A program made the translations under genes and the position numbers. Under the pieces are notes generated by a model that was not told the origin of the DNA, made no database searches, and saw nothing but the letters and a program-made list of their open reading frames with translations. Source: Microbaculum marinum (GTDB lineage: Bacteria; Pseudomonadota; Alphaproteobacteria; Rhizobiales; Tepidamorphaceae). Taken from it: DNA of 64,000 bases. The first letter of the stretch is position 1. Every line of letters starts with the position of its first letter. Positions 32,164 to 39,538 of this stretch are shown piece after piece. Where the stretch lies: assembly GCF_042646165.1 (NCBI RefSeq), contig NZ_JBHRTC010000011.1, one strand, 5' to 3'.

Positions 32164-32723
32164 TGCCCCGGCTCCTGGTGCTCGGTGGCGCGAACACGGT
32201 GTTCCGCGATGCCGCCGCGGCGATGCAGCTCTGCGACTTCGACGCGGTGATGGCCGTCAACGACATGATCGGGGTGTGGCCCGATCTGATTGACTATGCG
32301 GTGACGCTCCATCCCGAGCATCTGCACCGGTGGATGGTTGCCCGCGAGCGGATGCAGTCGGCCCTGCCGCAAGTCTGGGCGCACTCCACCCAGGGGCCGA
32401 ACGGGCGGGTCGGTAGACGACCGGACCGCGTCACAAGCGATTGGGCCGGTTCGTCCGGGTTGTTCGCCGTAAAGGTCGGGATACTCGAGGGCTTCGAGCG
32501 CATCGTACTTGCCGGCGTCCCAATGCTGCCGGCGGCGGGGCACTTCTTCGACCACAATCCGTGGTCGGCTGCGAGCCACTTTCAGGCCGCCTGGATCGAA
32601 CGGGCGCCGGAAATCTCTGCACACACACGCTCCATGTCCGGCTGGACGGCCGGCCTGCTAGGCCAGCCGGACCGCGCCTGGCTCAACTCGCCCGAACCGG
32701 GCCAACTGAGAGGTAACCAATGA
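32163..32723 (+). CDS. Rossmann-like protein, paralogue of the gene at 51046
   Basis: 186 residues: LLVLGGANTVFRDAAAAM, CDFDAVMAVNDMIGVWPDLIDYAVTLHPEH, then GLFAVKVGILEGFERIVLAGVPM and RSMSGWTAGLLGQPD. All of these blocks recur in order in the protein encoded at 51046-51813, so the prophage holds two copies of the family. The fold looks like a nucleotide-sugar or nucleoside-binding alpha/beta enzyme, related in style to surface-glycan modifying proteins, but I cannot name it. Confidence 0.65.
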   Translation: MPRLLVLGGANTVFRDAAAAMQLCDFDAVMAVNDMIGVWPDLIDYAVTLHPEHLHRWMVARERMQSALPQVWAHSTQGPNGRVGRRPDRVTSDWAGSSGLFAVKVGILEGFERIVLAGVPMLPAAGHFFDHNPWSAASHFQAAWIERAPEISAHTRSMSGWTAGLLGQPDRAWLNSPEPGQLRGNQ

Positions 32724-33559
32724 AACTCAAGGCAATCGTCGAGAACCTCGACGACGTCCCGGCCGAGTATCAGGACTTGTACGAGGAGAAAGACGGCAAG
32801 TTCGTCCTCAAACTCGAAAACGACATCCGCGAGCATCCGTCGGTCGCGGCTCTGCAGAACGCGTTCGAGCGCCAGAAAACCGAGAACCGGGATCTCAAGG
32901 CGAAGATCGCCGACCTGGAGCGGAAGGTCGAAGGGCTGCCGGACGATTTCGATCCGCAGGAGTACGACCAACTCAAGCAGCGCATCGAGGAGCTCGAAGC
33001 GGACGACAACGACGGCAAGGACAAGGACAGGGACAAGGAGGAGGCCGTCAACCGCGTTCGCGAGAAGTACGAGCAGAAGCTCGAACGCGCGAAACGCGAC
33101 AGGGAGGAGTCCGACCGGCAGAAGGACGAGGAGAACGCCGCGCTGCGCGAGCAGCTTCGGAATTCGACGATCAGCACCAGTCTCAACGAGGCGATGGAGC
33201 AGGCGAACATCGACCCGAAGTTCCGCAAGGCAGTGCGTGCGATCCTGCGCGACCAGGTGAAGGTGATCGACAAGGATGGAGACCCCTTCGCGGTCGTCGA
33301 AACCGACCTCGATCCGGAGCAGCCCCTCGCCGCGTATGTGGCCGAGTGGGGGGATTCGGATGAAGGCAAGATCTACGTCGGGAAGCCCGTCGGCGGCGGT
33401 GCCAATGGCAACGACCGCCGGGGCGGCGGCAGCGCCAAGAACCCCTGGAAAGACGACCAGTGGAACCTCACTGAGCAGGGCCGGATCATCAAGGAAGACC
33501 GGCAGAAAGCCGACCGTCTCGCCCGCGAGGCGGGTAAGGAACTGGTCCCCACCCGCTAG
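32720..33559 (+). CDS. Capsid scaffolding protein
   Basis: A 279-residue, highly charged protein with a long central coiled coil (residues about 45-160, for example RQKTENRDLKAKIADLERKV and EKYEQKLERAKRDREES) and a basic C-terminus. Immediately upstream of the major capsid gene, the usual place for a scaffold that is removed during maturation. No protease is fused, and no separate maturation protease was seen. Confidence 0.82.
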   Translation: MKLKAIVENLDDVPAEYQDLYEEKDGKFVLKLENDIREHPSVAALQNAFERQKTENRDLKAKIADLERKVEGLPDDFDPQEYDQLKQRIEELEADDNDGKDKDRDKEEAVNRVREKYEQKLERAKRDREESDRQKDEENAALREQLRNSTISTSLNEAMEQANIDPKFRKAVRAILRDQVKVIDKDGDPFAVVETDLDPEQPLAAYVAEWGDSDEGKIYVGKPVGGGANGNDRRGGGSAKNPWKDDQWNLTEQGRIIKEDRQKADRLAREAGKELVPTR

Positions 33560-33590
33560 AACGTTTTGCGCTCAACGAGCGTCTCAGCCC

Positions 33591-33615
33591 AGCCGGGCCA
33601 ATGGCCGGCTGTTTT
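33591..33615 (+). terminator. Hairpin with GTTTTC tail before the major capsid gene
   Basis: AGCCGG (33591-33596) pairs with CCGGCT (33605-33610), extended by CC/GG past a bulged G, followed by GTTTTC. It is oriented with the late genes and stands 33 bp before the capsid ATG. Likely an attenuator or mRNA-stabilising end that sets the scaffold:capsid ratio rather than a full stop. Confidence 0.45.
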
Positions 33616-33647
33616 CGTCAAACAGCTAGTCACTTGGAGAGACAGCT

Positions 33648-34628
33648 ATGGTTGATACCCCCACCAAGGTCTCGGATATCATCGTTCCCGAGATCTACCT
33701 CCCTGCGATGCAGGAAGCCACCACCCGCTCGAACGCGTTCTTCCAGTCCGGCGTGGTGCAGACGGTCGATGACCTGACCTTCCCGGACCAGGGCGGCAAG
33801 CTGGTCGAGATGCCCTTCTTCAAGGCGCTCGGCGAGCGCGCTCAGCTCCTGGACGACACCCAGGATCTCGAGATCAAGAAGATCGAGATGGGCCAGGACA
33901 CCGCAGTGCTGCACGCTCGGGCGCTCGTCTACGGCGCTTCGGATCTGTCGTCCGCGCTCAACAGCAGGGACCCCATGCTCGCAATCGCCAACGGCGTCGG
34001 CGAGAACTGGTCCTACGAGTTCAACATGGTGCTGATCTCGACGATCAAGGGCGCCATGAACGCGCTGGCCGCGGAATCCCCGGCCGCCAACACCCTCGAC
34101 ATCTCCGGACTCTCCGGAGCGGCAGCCTACATCGACGGCGAGGCGTTCATCGACGCCGGCCAGACGATGGGGGACGCCAAGTCGAGGATCGTGGCTTGCG
34201 CCATGCACTCCGCCACCGAGGCCTACCTGCAGAAGAACGACCTCATCGCCGAAGTCCGCGACAGCGACGGGGTGTGGCTCTACAACACCTTCCAGCAGAA
34301 GCGGGTCATCGTCGACGACGCTCTGGCCCCGTCGAATGGTATCTACGAGACCTACCTGTTCGGTCCCGGCGCCATCGGTTACGACGACGGCGCACCGAAG
34401 GTCCCCTTCGAGGAAGGTCGCGACCCGCTGATCGGTGGCGGTCAGGACTACATCGTCAGCCGCCGCCATTTCGTTCTGCATCCGCGCGGCATTCGCTGGA
34501 CGCCTCAGTCCGGCGACCCGGCGAAGCTCACCCCGACCGACGCCGAGCTGGAGATCGCGGGCAACTGGACCCGGGCCTACCAGACGAAGAACATCCGCAT
34601 CGTGCGGATGCGCCACAAGCTCGGCTGA
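33648..34628 (+). CDS. Major capsid protein
   Basis: 326 residues without the coiled N-terminal delta domain; the scaffold is a separate gene. Shows typical features of HK97-fold capsid proteins: an N-terminal arm, a Phe/Met-rich E-loop-like region (LTFPDQGGKLVEMPFFKAL), a helix-rich P domain and a C-terminal strand (TRAYQTKNIRIVRMRHKLG). Position between scaffold and connector genes, flanked by hairpins, makes it the most abundant late product. Confidence 0.87.
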   Translation: MVDTPTKVSDIIVPEIYLPAMQEATTRSNAFFQSGVVQTVDDLTFPDQGGKLVEMPFFKALGERAQLLDDTQDLEIKKIEMGQDTAVLHARALVYGASDLSSALNSRDPMLAIANGVGENWSYEFNMVLISTIKGAMNALAAESPAANTLDISGLSGAAAYIDGEAFIDAGQTMGDAKSRIVACAMHSATEAYLQKNDLIAEVRDSDGVWLYNTFQQKRVIVDDALAPSNGIYETYLFGPGAIGYDDGAPKVPFEEGRDPLIGGGQDYIVSRRHFVLHPRGIRWTPQSGDPAKLTPTDAELEIAGNWTRAYQTKNIRIVRMRHKLG

Positions 34629-34642
34629 TAGCCGATCTCTCG

Positions 34643-34666
34643 GCGGGGCGGCGGTCGCCGCCCCGC
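34643..34666 (+). terminator. GC hairpin after the major capsid gene
   Basis: An 11-bp GC-rich stem (34643-34653 with 34656-34666) starts 14 bp past the capsid stop. The tail (ATTCTCCC) has few T residues, so termination would be partial. Together with the hairpin before the gene it may delimit a stable capsid mRNA. Confidence 0.45.
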
Positions 34667-34706
34667 ATTCTCCCTACCAAAGCCAGTTCCACCAACGGAG
34701 GTCTAC

Positions 34707-35225
34707 ATGGCTCGCATCACTCAGGAGCAGGTTGCGGCGCGTGATCGCGTTTCGGCGACCCGCAAGCGCTACTATGACCTGCTCGCGCAGGGTTGTCCGG
34801 CCGACCGTGCGGCGGAGATCGCCAACGGTCGTGTCGAGGGCGAGGTCCAGCAGAGCGAGCCGTCGGGTGGAAGTGGCACGCCGCAGTCCGACAGCACAGC
34901 GGCAGGCGGTGCCGGAACTGGACACGGCGGGTCGGGAAAGCCGGACGCCGGGGGCGAAGGCAATGCCAAGACCGTACCGCCCGAGACGGACCCCAACGCG
35001 GTCGATCCGGGCGCCGGCGGCGCAGATCCCGAAGCCGAGAAGCTGGCAGAGCGCGCCAAGATCGAGATCCCCTCCGATTGGGCAACGCTCCCGTGGCCGA
35101 AGCGCCTCAAGCTCGCCGCCAGCGTGAGTGCCGCCGCCATCCACAACGCCGACGACGTCGAGAAGGCGATCAAGGCGGAGCTCGCTCGCCGTGAGGCCTC
35201 GGCAACGACCGACGGCGCGAATTGA
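34707..35225 (+). CDS. Hypothetical head protein with Gly/Ser-rich linker, 172 aa
   Basis: An N-terminal helical hairpin (ITQEQVAARDRVSATRKRYYDLLAQGC), a long disordered Gly/Ser/Pro stretch and a C-terminal helical domain (WATLPWPKRLKLAASVSAAAIHNADDVEKAIKAEL). The end resembles head-fibre or head-tail proteins that use a disordered arm. GGAGG precedes the ATG. Follows the major capsid gene. Confidence 0.6.
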   Translation: MARITQEQVAARDRVSATRKRYYDLLAQGCPADRAAEIANGRVEGEVQQSEPSGGSGTPQSDSTAAGGAGTGHGGSGKPDAGGEGNAKTVPPETDPNAVDPGAGGADPEAEKLAERAKIEIPSDWATLPWPKRLKLAASVSAAAIHNADDVEKAIKAELARREASATTDGAN

Positions 35226-35437
35226 GCGGATACCACGCCCTGCCGGCCCGGAACGGCTGGAAGGTCCATCGGGCCGGCAACTCGCGGGCGACCGTGACCG
35301 GGCTGACTGAGGCCGAGGCCTGGCGAGAGGCCCGGCGTCGAGCCCGCGGGCGGCGAGTGCCCGCGTATCTCCACGGCCGCGACGGTCGGATCGCGACCCG
35401 AAACGACTATCGCGACCATCCGCGTTCCGATGGGTAA
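35222..35437 (+). CDS. DUF2188-like small protein, 71 aa
   Basis: TTG start overlapping the previous stop (TTGA). The pattern NGWKVHRAGNSRATVTGLTEAEAWREARRRARG and PAYLHGRDGRIATRNDY matches DUF2188: two antiparallel strands, an Ala-rich helix, and an H-x-x-D-G-R-I end. Function of the family is unknown; its place between capsid and connector genes is unusual. Confidence 0.65.
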   Translation: MSGYHALPARNGWKVHRAGNSRATVTGLTEAEAWREARRRARGRRVPAYLHGRDGRIATRNDYRDHPRSDG

Positions 35438-35449
35438 GGGAAGACAGTC

Positions 35450-35974
35450 ATGGCGCTCACGGTCGAGGATGGCACCGGTCTCGCGGGCGCCGAAAGCTAT
35501 GTCAGCGCATCCGACGCCGACACCTATCACTCGGCCCGAGGCAATTCGGCCTGGATCGGCTCGGAAGACGAGAAGGAGGAGGCGCTCCGAAAGGCAGCCG
35601 AATACCTCGACGGACGCTATCGGGGCCGGTGGAAGGGCGTCCGAGGCTCGAAGGCGCAGGCCTTGGCCTGGCCGCGCGCCCGGGTCGTCGACGAAGACGG
35701 ATACTCCGTCAGCTCCACTACGGTGCCCAACGCCGTCGTTGCCGCGACGTGCGAAGCTGCTCTGCTGATCCTCTCCGGCACAGACCTGTCGCCGACCCTT
35801 ACCCGCGAAAACTTCGCGACGCAGGAGGAGGTCAAGGTTGGGCCCATCGAGGAGAGCCGCAGCTACTCCAGCGGGGCGCCGACGAAGCCGGTGGTTACCA
35901 GGATCGAACAGAAGCTGTCCGGGCTTCTCACGTCCGGCACCGGAGGCGGCGCTATCTTCCTGCAGCGCGCCTGA
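35450..35974 (+). CDS. DnaT-like head-tail adaptor protein
   Basis: The 174-residue product shows ALTVEDGTGLAGAESYVSAS, YHSARG, AAEYLDGRYRGRWKG, ALAWPRA and ATCEAALLIL, the pattern annotated as DnaT-like ssDNA-binding protein in phages and structurally an adaptor of the connector (gp15/gp6 type). It docks below the portal. Confidence 0.82.
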   Translation: MALTVEDGTGLAGAESYVSASDADTYHSARGNSAWIGSEDEKEEALRKAAEYLDGRYRGRWKGVRGSKAQALAWPRARVVDEDGYSVSSTTVPNAVVAATCEAALLILSGTDLSPTLTRENFATQEEVKVGPIEESRSYSSGAPTKPVVTRIEQKLSGLLTSGTGGGAIFLQRA

Positions 35975-36002
35975 CTGATTCATGTGAATCAAAGGAAACG
36001 CG

Positions 36003-36356
36003 ATGGCCTTCGACTATGCCTCGGTGCGGGCTACGGCGGACCGACTCATCACCCGGTTCGGCGCCCCGCTCTCCCTGCGGCGCTATGTGACATCGGGCGA
36101 GTCCGACAATCCCGTCCGGACGCCCGAGATCCAGACCATCACGGCGGCCGTCTTCGACTATCGATCGCAGGACATCGACGGCACGGTGATCCTTGCCGGC
36201 GACATGTGGGCGCTCGTCAAGGCGGGCGGGCTGGCGTGGGCGCCGGCGAAGGGGCAGCAGGTCGATCGTGCCGGTGAGACCTGGCGCGTCGAGAGTGCCG
36301 AGACGATCAGTCCGGCCGGCACCAACGTCGTCTGGATCCTGCGGCTCAGGAAGTAG
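36003..36356 (+). CDS. Head-tail joining (stopper) protein
   Basis: 117 residues of beta-rich sequence: FGAPLSLRRYV, EIQTITAAVFDYRSQDIDGT, VILAGDMWALVKAG, VDRAGETWRVESAETISPAGTNVVW. This is the pattern of small stopper/head-closure proteins. It is correctly placed between adaptor and tail completion genes. Confidence 0.75.
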   Translation: MAFDYASVRATADRLITRFGAPLSLRRYVTSGESDNPVRTPEIQTITAAVFDYRSQDIDGTVILAGDMWALVKAGGLAWAPAKGQQVDRAGETWRVESAETISPAGTNVVWILRLRK

Positions 36357-36357
36357 G

Positions 36358-36609
36358 ATGGCCGACATCTCCACCATCCACGGCGGCACCGTCCCCGGTG
36401 AGCCGGATGCCGACGTCATCGAAGATCTGGAGCGCCTGTTGGCGCAGGCCCGCCGGGGAAGCCTCACCGGTTTTGCCTATGCGGCGATCCACCTCGACGG
36501 AACAAAGGCGACAGGCTGGTCGGGGGTGGCTGGAACGCGCGATCCGCTTGCTGCCGGCATCTCGATCCTGCAGGCGCGCTACACCCGGGCGCTGATAGAG
36601 GGTGCATGA
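36358..36609 (+). CDS. Hypothetical connector-region protein, 83 aa
   Basis: MADISTIHGG start, LERLLAQARRGSLTGFAYAAIHLDGTKATGWSG in the middle. Small proteins with this G-x-x-x-G-W pattern are found elsewhere in phages as unknowns. ATG lies one base after the previous stop and the gene overlaps the next by four bases. Confidence 0.6.
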   Translation: MADISTIHGGTVPGEPDADVIEDLERLLAQARRGSLTGFAYAAIHLDGTKATGWSGVAGTRDPLAAGISILQARYTRALIEGA

Positions 36610-37022
36610 TGGCCGGTTCCTTTTCCCTCGACGTCTCCCGCTGGGTCGACGGGACCGAAGCAAGGATGGACCTCGTCGTCCGCAAGATCTGCCTCGACCT
36701 GTTCACGCGCGTCATCCTTCGCAGCCCGGTCGACACCGGCCGGTTCCGCGGAAACTGGCAGATCTCCATCGGTGATGTACCCGACGGCGTCCTGGATCTC
36801 ACCGATCCATCCGGCAGCGCGACGATCTCGCGGACGACGGCAGAGGCTATCGGTGTTCGCGCCGGCGAGGAAGTGTTCTTCGTGAACAACCTGCCTTACG
36901 GCCCGGCCCTGGAGCGAGGTCACTCGCGGCAGGCGCCGGCGGGTATGGTCGGCGTCACGCTCGTCGAGTTTCAGCAGGTCGTCGAGAAGGCGGCAAACGA
37001 GGCCCAGCGCGAGCGGCGGTAA
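36606..37022 (+). CDS. HK97 gp10-like tail completion / neck protein
   Basis: 138 residues with TRVILRSPVDTGRFRGNWQISIG near residue 35, the signature of gp10/minor tail Z-type neck proteins, and a C-terminal FFVNNLPYGPALERGHSRQAPAGMV. Overlaps its neighbours by four and one bases. It would join the head to the tail tube. Confidence 0.85.
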   Translation: MMAGSFSLDVSRWVDGTEARMDLVVRKICLDLFTRVILRSPVDTGRFRGNWQISIGDVPDGVLDLTDPSGSATISRTTAEAIGVRAGEEVFFVNNLPYGPALERGHSRQAPAGMVGVTLVEFQQVVEKAANEAQRERR

Positions 37023-37453
37023 TGGCGACCTACGACGAGACGAAGGTGCTGAGGGCGCTTGTCGCCTGGCTCAAGACCGTTTCGTTCTCGCCAGCGCTGC
37101 CGATCGCGTGGCCGAACGTCGACTTCGATCCGCCGAGCGAAGCAACTTGGTTGCGCGCCACCTGGCTGCCGGCCGAGACCGCGCCGGCGACGCTGGGGGA
37201 AGGGGGAGAGAACCGGCACAGCGGCCTCTTTCAGGTCGATGTCTTCGTTCCTCTCGAAATCGGACACATCGTGCCGACGGAATACGCCGGCGCGATCGCC
37301 CGCGCGTTCAAGCGCGGATCGGACTTCACCTCTGACGGAGTGACCGTGCGCGTCGTCACCCCGCCATCCGTGCTCACCGGTTACAAGCAGCCCCCTTGGT
37401 ACGGGGTGCCGGTGCGCATCCGCTACTTCGCGGACATTCCAAACCCGTCCTAG
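37022..37453 (+). CDS. Tail terminator protein (DUF4128-like)
   Basis: 143 residues: RALVAWLKTVSFSPALPIAWPNVDF, LRATWLPAETA, HSGLFQVDVFVPLEIG, AIARAFKRG. This matches the DUF4128/gpU-like tail terminators that cap the tail tube. One-base overlap with the neck protein. Confidence 0.82.
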   Translation: MATYDETKVLRALVAWLKTVSFSPALPIAWPNVDFDPPSEATWLRATWLPAETAPATLGEGGENRHSGLFQVDVFVPLEIGHIVPTEYAGAIARAFKRGSDFTSDGVTVRVVTPPSVLTGYKQPPWYGVPVRIRYFADIPNPS

Positions 37454-37463
37454 GAGACCCGTC

Positions 37464-38378
37464 ATGACCAACGCCACCGGAGCCCGGCATGGGCTCTCCT
37501 ATGTCGCCGAGTCCGTGTTCGGCACGACGCCCGGCCCGTCGCCCGCGCCCTCGATGCTGCGCTTCCGCTACACGGGCACGACGCTGAACGCGGCCAAGGA
37601 CAGCTTCGTGTCCCAGGAGGTCCGCGAGGATCGGCAGATCGTCGATGCCCGCCACGGCGCAAAGCGACCGGCCGGGAATATGGCCTTCGAGCTCAGCTAC
37701 GGCGCCTTCGATGACTGGCTCGAGGGCGCGCTGTTCGGCGCATGGTCGACGAACGTTCTCAAGGTCGGGACCACGCCGAAATCGTTCTCCGTCGAGCGCC
37801 GTTTCACCGACATCAACAAGTACCTCGTCTTCGCCGGTGTGATGGTGAACACTTTTAGCCTGCAGGCCCGGCCCAACGGCATGATCACCGGGTCGTTCGA
37901 CGTGCTCGCCGCGGACGTGGCGAAGGGGCTGGCATCGCTCGGCACGCCTTCCGACGTCGCGACCAACGCGCCGTTCGACGCGATCTCCGGCGCGATCAGC
38001 GAGGGCGGCTCGCCGAGCGCGATCGTCACCGGCGTCGACCTCAACCTGAACAACAACCTGGCGCCGGACTTCGTCATCGGCTCGGCCACGGCGCCGACGA
38101 TCGACGCCGGTCGATCCAACCTCACCGGCAACGTGACGGCGCGGTTCCCGAACTTCGATCTCCTCGACAAGTTCCTGGACGAGACGGAGTCGGAACTTTC
38201 CTTCGCGCTGCAGGACCCTGCGGGCAACCAGCTCCAGTTCGACATTCCCCGCATCAAGTACACGGGCGGCGAAATTCCCCACGACACCGAGCAGTCGCTG
38301 ACCCTGACCCTGCCGTGGCAGGGGCTGAGGGACGAGTCGGAATCCACCAACTTCAAGATCACGAGGACCCCTGCCTGA
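37464..38378 (+). CDS. Major tail tube protein
   Basis: 304 residues, beta-rich (NATGARHGLSYVAESVFGTTPG, FTDINKYLVFAGVMVNTFSLQARPNGMITGSFDV, ESELSFALQDPAGNQLQFDIPRIKYTGG). The pattern is that of phage tail tube (TTP family 2/3) proteins of long non-contractile tails. The C-terminus is followed directly by the tail chaperone gene. Confidence 0.87.
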   Translation: MTNATGARHGLSYVAESVFGTTPGPSPAPSMLRFRYTGTTLNAAKDSFVSQEVREDRQIVDARHGAKRPAGNMAFELSYGAFDDWLEGALFGAWSTNVLKVGTTPKSFSVERRFTDINKYLVFAGVMVNTFSLQARPNGMITGSFDVLAADVAKGLASLGTPSDVATNAPFDAISGAISEGGSPSAIVTGVDLNLNNNLAPDFVIGSATAPTIDAGRSNLTGNVTARFPNFDLLDKFLDETESELSFALQDPAGNQLQFDIPRIKYTGGEIPHDTEQSLTLTLPWQGLRDESESTNFKITRTPA

Positions 38379-38833
38379 TGACGCAGAAGACCAAGAAGCC
38401 GGCTGCGCCAGTGGAGGCGCCGCCGAAAGCGCCGCCGAAAGCGCCGCCCGACCTCTCAACGTTCGACATACTCGCGTCCAACCAGGAGGCGGGCGAGGAG
38501 ATCGAGATCCGGCACCCGGCCACGGGCAACAAGCTCGACGTCCACATCCGGATGGCCGGTCCGGACTCCGAGTTGCAGAAGCAGGCTCGTCGCTGGGTCG
38601 TCGACAGCCGGTCGGACCGCGGCCTCAACCGGCCGATGACGGACAAGGAACTTGACGAGGAGAGCGCGGAGATGCTCGCCAGGATGACCGTCACCTGGCG
38701 CAACGTCGTGATCGACGGGCAGAAGATCGGCTTCTCTACCGAGGCGGCGAAGAGCCTCTACCTGCGCTTTCCCTTCATCCGGGAGCAGGTCGATCACTTC
38801 GCCGGGCGGCGCGCAAATTTCATGAAGGCCTGA
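38378..38833 (+). CDS. Tail assembly chaperone (gpG equivalent)
   Basis: 151 residues: a Lys/Pro/Ala-rich N-terminus (VEAPPKAPPKAPPD), then NKLDVHIRMAGPDSELQKQA and helical MTVTWRNVVIDG, RFPFIREQVDHFAGRRANF. ATG overlaps the tube stop (TGATG). Lies between tube and tape measure. Its last codons carry a slippery heptamer that could join it to the following -1 frame, as in lambda gpG/gpGT. Confidence 0.82.
   Translation: MTQKTKKPAAPVEAPPKAPPKAPPDLSTFDILASNQEAGEEIEIRHPATGNKLDVHIRMAGPDSELQKQARRWVVDSRSDRGLNRPMTDKELDEESAEMLARMTVTWRNVVIDGQKIGFSTEAAKSLYLRFPFIREQVDHFAGRRANFMKA
38815..38821 (+). promoter_or_regulatory. Candidate -1 ribosomal frameshift site
   Basis: AAATTTC in the reading phase A-AAT-TTC matches the X-XXY-YYZ rule for -1 slippage, three codons before the chaperone stop at 38831-38833. 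The -1 frame is open without stop from here through 39165, giving a gpGT-like fusion. Phage tail chaperones use exactly this arrangement. Confidence 0.7.
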
Positions 38834-38853
38834 TCCGGATACTTTGCGCCGCC

Positions 38854-39168
38854 TTGGAGGCGCGGATCAGGCTCGACCGACCCCGTGATGACGGAACCAC
38901 GCTGCGCGATCACCTGGTCTCCTACTGGCGGCAGACGGGCGACAAGCCGGGCGAGCTTCTGGAGCCCGACATTCCGCCGGCGGGGCAGCACATCTGGGTC
39001 TGGTTCTGGGAGTTGCTCGGGGTCAAGGGGCCGGGGCCGCTGTCGCTCGGTGATGTCAAGACCTGGTCGGACCTGATGCAGCGGGACATTCAGCCTTGGG
39101 AGGTTGTTTGCCTGTTTCGGATGGATGCCGAGCGGATGAAGCAGTGGCAAGTCAACGACGGGGAATGA
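38854..39168 (+). CDS. Tail assembly chaperone, frameshift-encoded second part (gpT equivalent)
   Basis: Helical product: LDRPRDDGTTLRDHLVSYWRQTGDKPGELLEP, HIWVWFWELLGVKGPGPLSLGDVKTWSDLMQRDIQPWEVVCLFRMD. The only initiation codon is a TTG at 38854 with poor SD, whereas the frame is open upstream into the end of the gpG gene, so synthesis by -1 frameshift is more likely. The domain is similar to phage DUF1799/GTA TAC-like parts that bind the tape measure. Confidence 0.75.
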   Translation: MEARIRLDRPRDDGTTLRDHLVSYWRQTGDKPGELLEPDIPPAGQHIWVWFWELLGVKGPGPLSLGDVKTWSDLMQRDIQPWEVVCLFRMDAERMKQWQVNDGE

Positions 39169-39538
39169 ACTCCCCGATCGTCAGGATGTCGTTTGCCTCC
39201 TCGATGACGTCCTCCGGCATCTCGTAGCCCAACCGATCGAGACGGACGAGCCGCAGATCGTCGAGGGCCGCGAAGTAGCAGTCCATCGTCTTGCCAGATC
39301 GGCCGATGCCGATGTCGTCGGTACTGTACTTCAGCGTCACGCGCGGCTTTCCGACTTCAGTGAAGTCGATCACGTCGACGCGCTCGCAAGTTGCCGGTTG
39401 CTCGGCGAGCTTGCCGGCGAGGTACTCGCAGGCCGCCGCCTGCGGCGTCAGATCGTTTGCCTTTCCTTCCCCCGAAATCGCCAAGACGGCTATCAGGAGC
39501 ACGACCGGTATGACAACCGATCTGGCGCGGCTCGGCAT
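39152..39538 (-). CDS. Exported protein on the antisense strand, 128 aa
   Basis: MPSRARSVVIPVVLLIAVLAIS opens a clean signal peptide with cleavage likely after GEGKA. The mature part carries CEYLAGKLAEQPATCERVDVIDF and DCYFAALDDLRLVRLD with three Cys, and ends in TIGEFIPRR. Codons follow the genome's GC3 preference. It is convergent with the chaperone gene (17-bp overlap at the end) and its start overlaps the tape-measure start by 29 bp on the other strand. A lysogen-expressed accessory gene squeezed into the tail operon; unknown function. Confidence 0.65.
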   Translation of the reverse strand: MPSRARSVVIPVVLLIAVLAISGEGKANDLTPQAAACEYLAGKLAEQPATCERVDVIDFTEVGKPRVTLKYSTDDIGIGRSGKTMDCYFAALDDLRLVRLDRLGYEMPEDVIEEANDILTIGEFIPRR

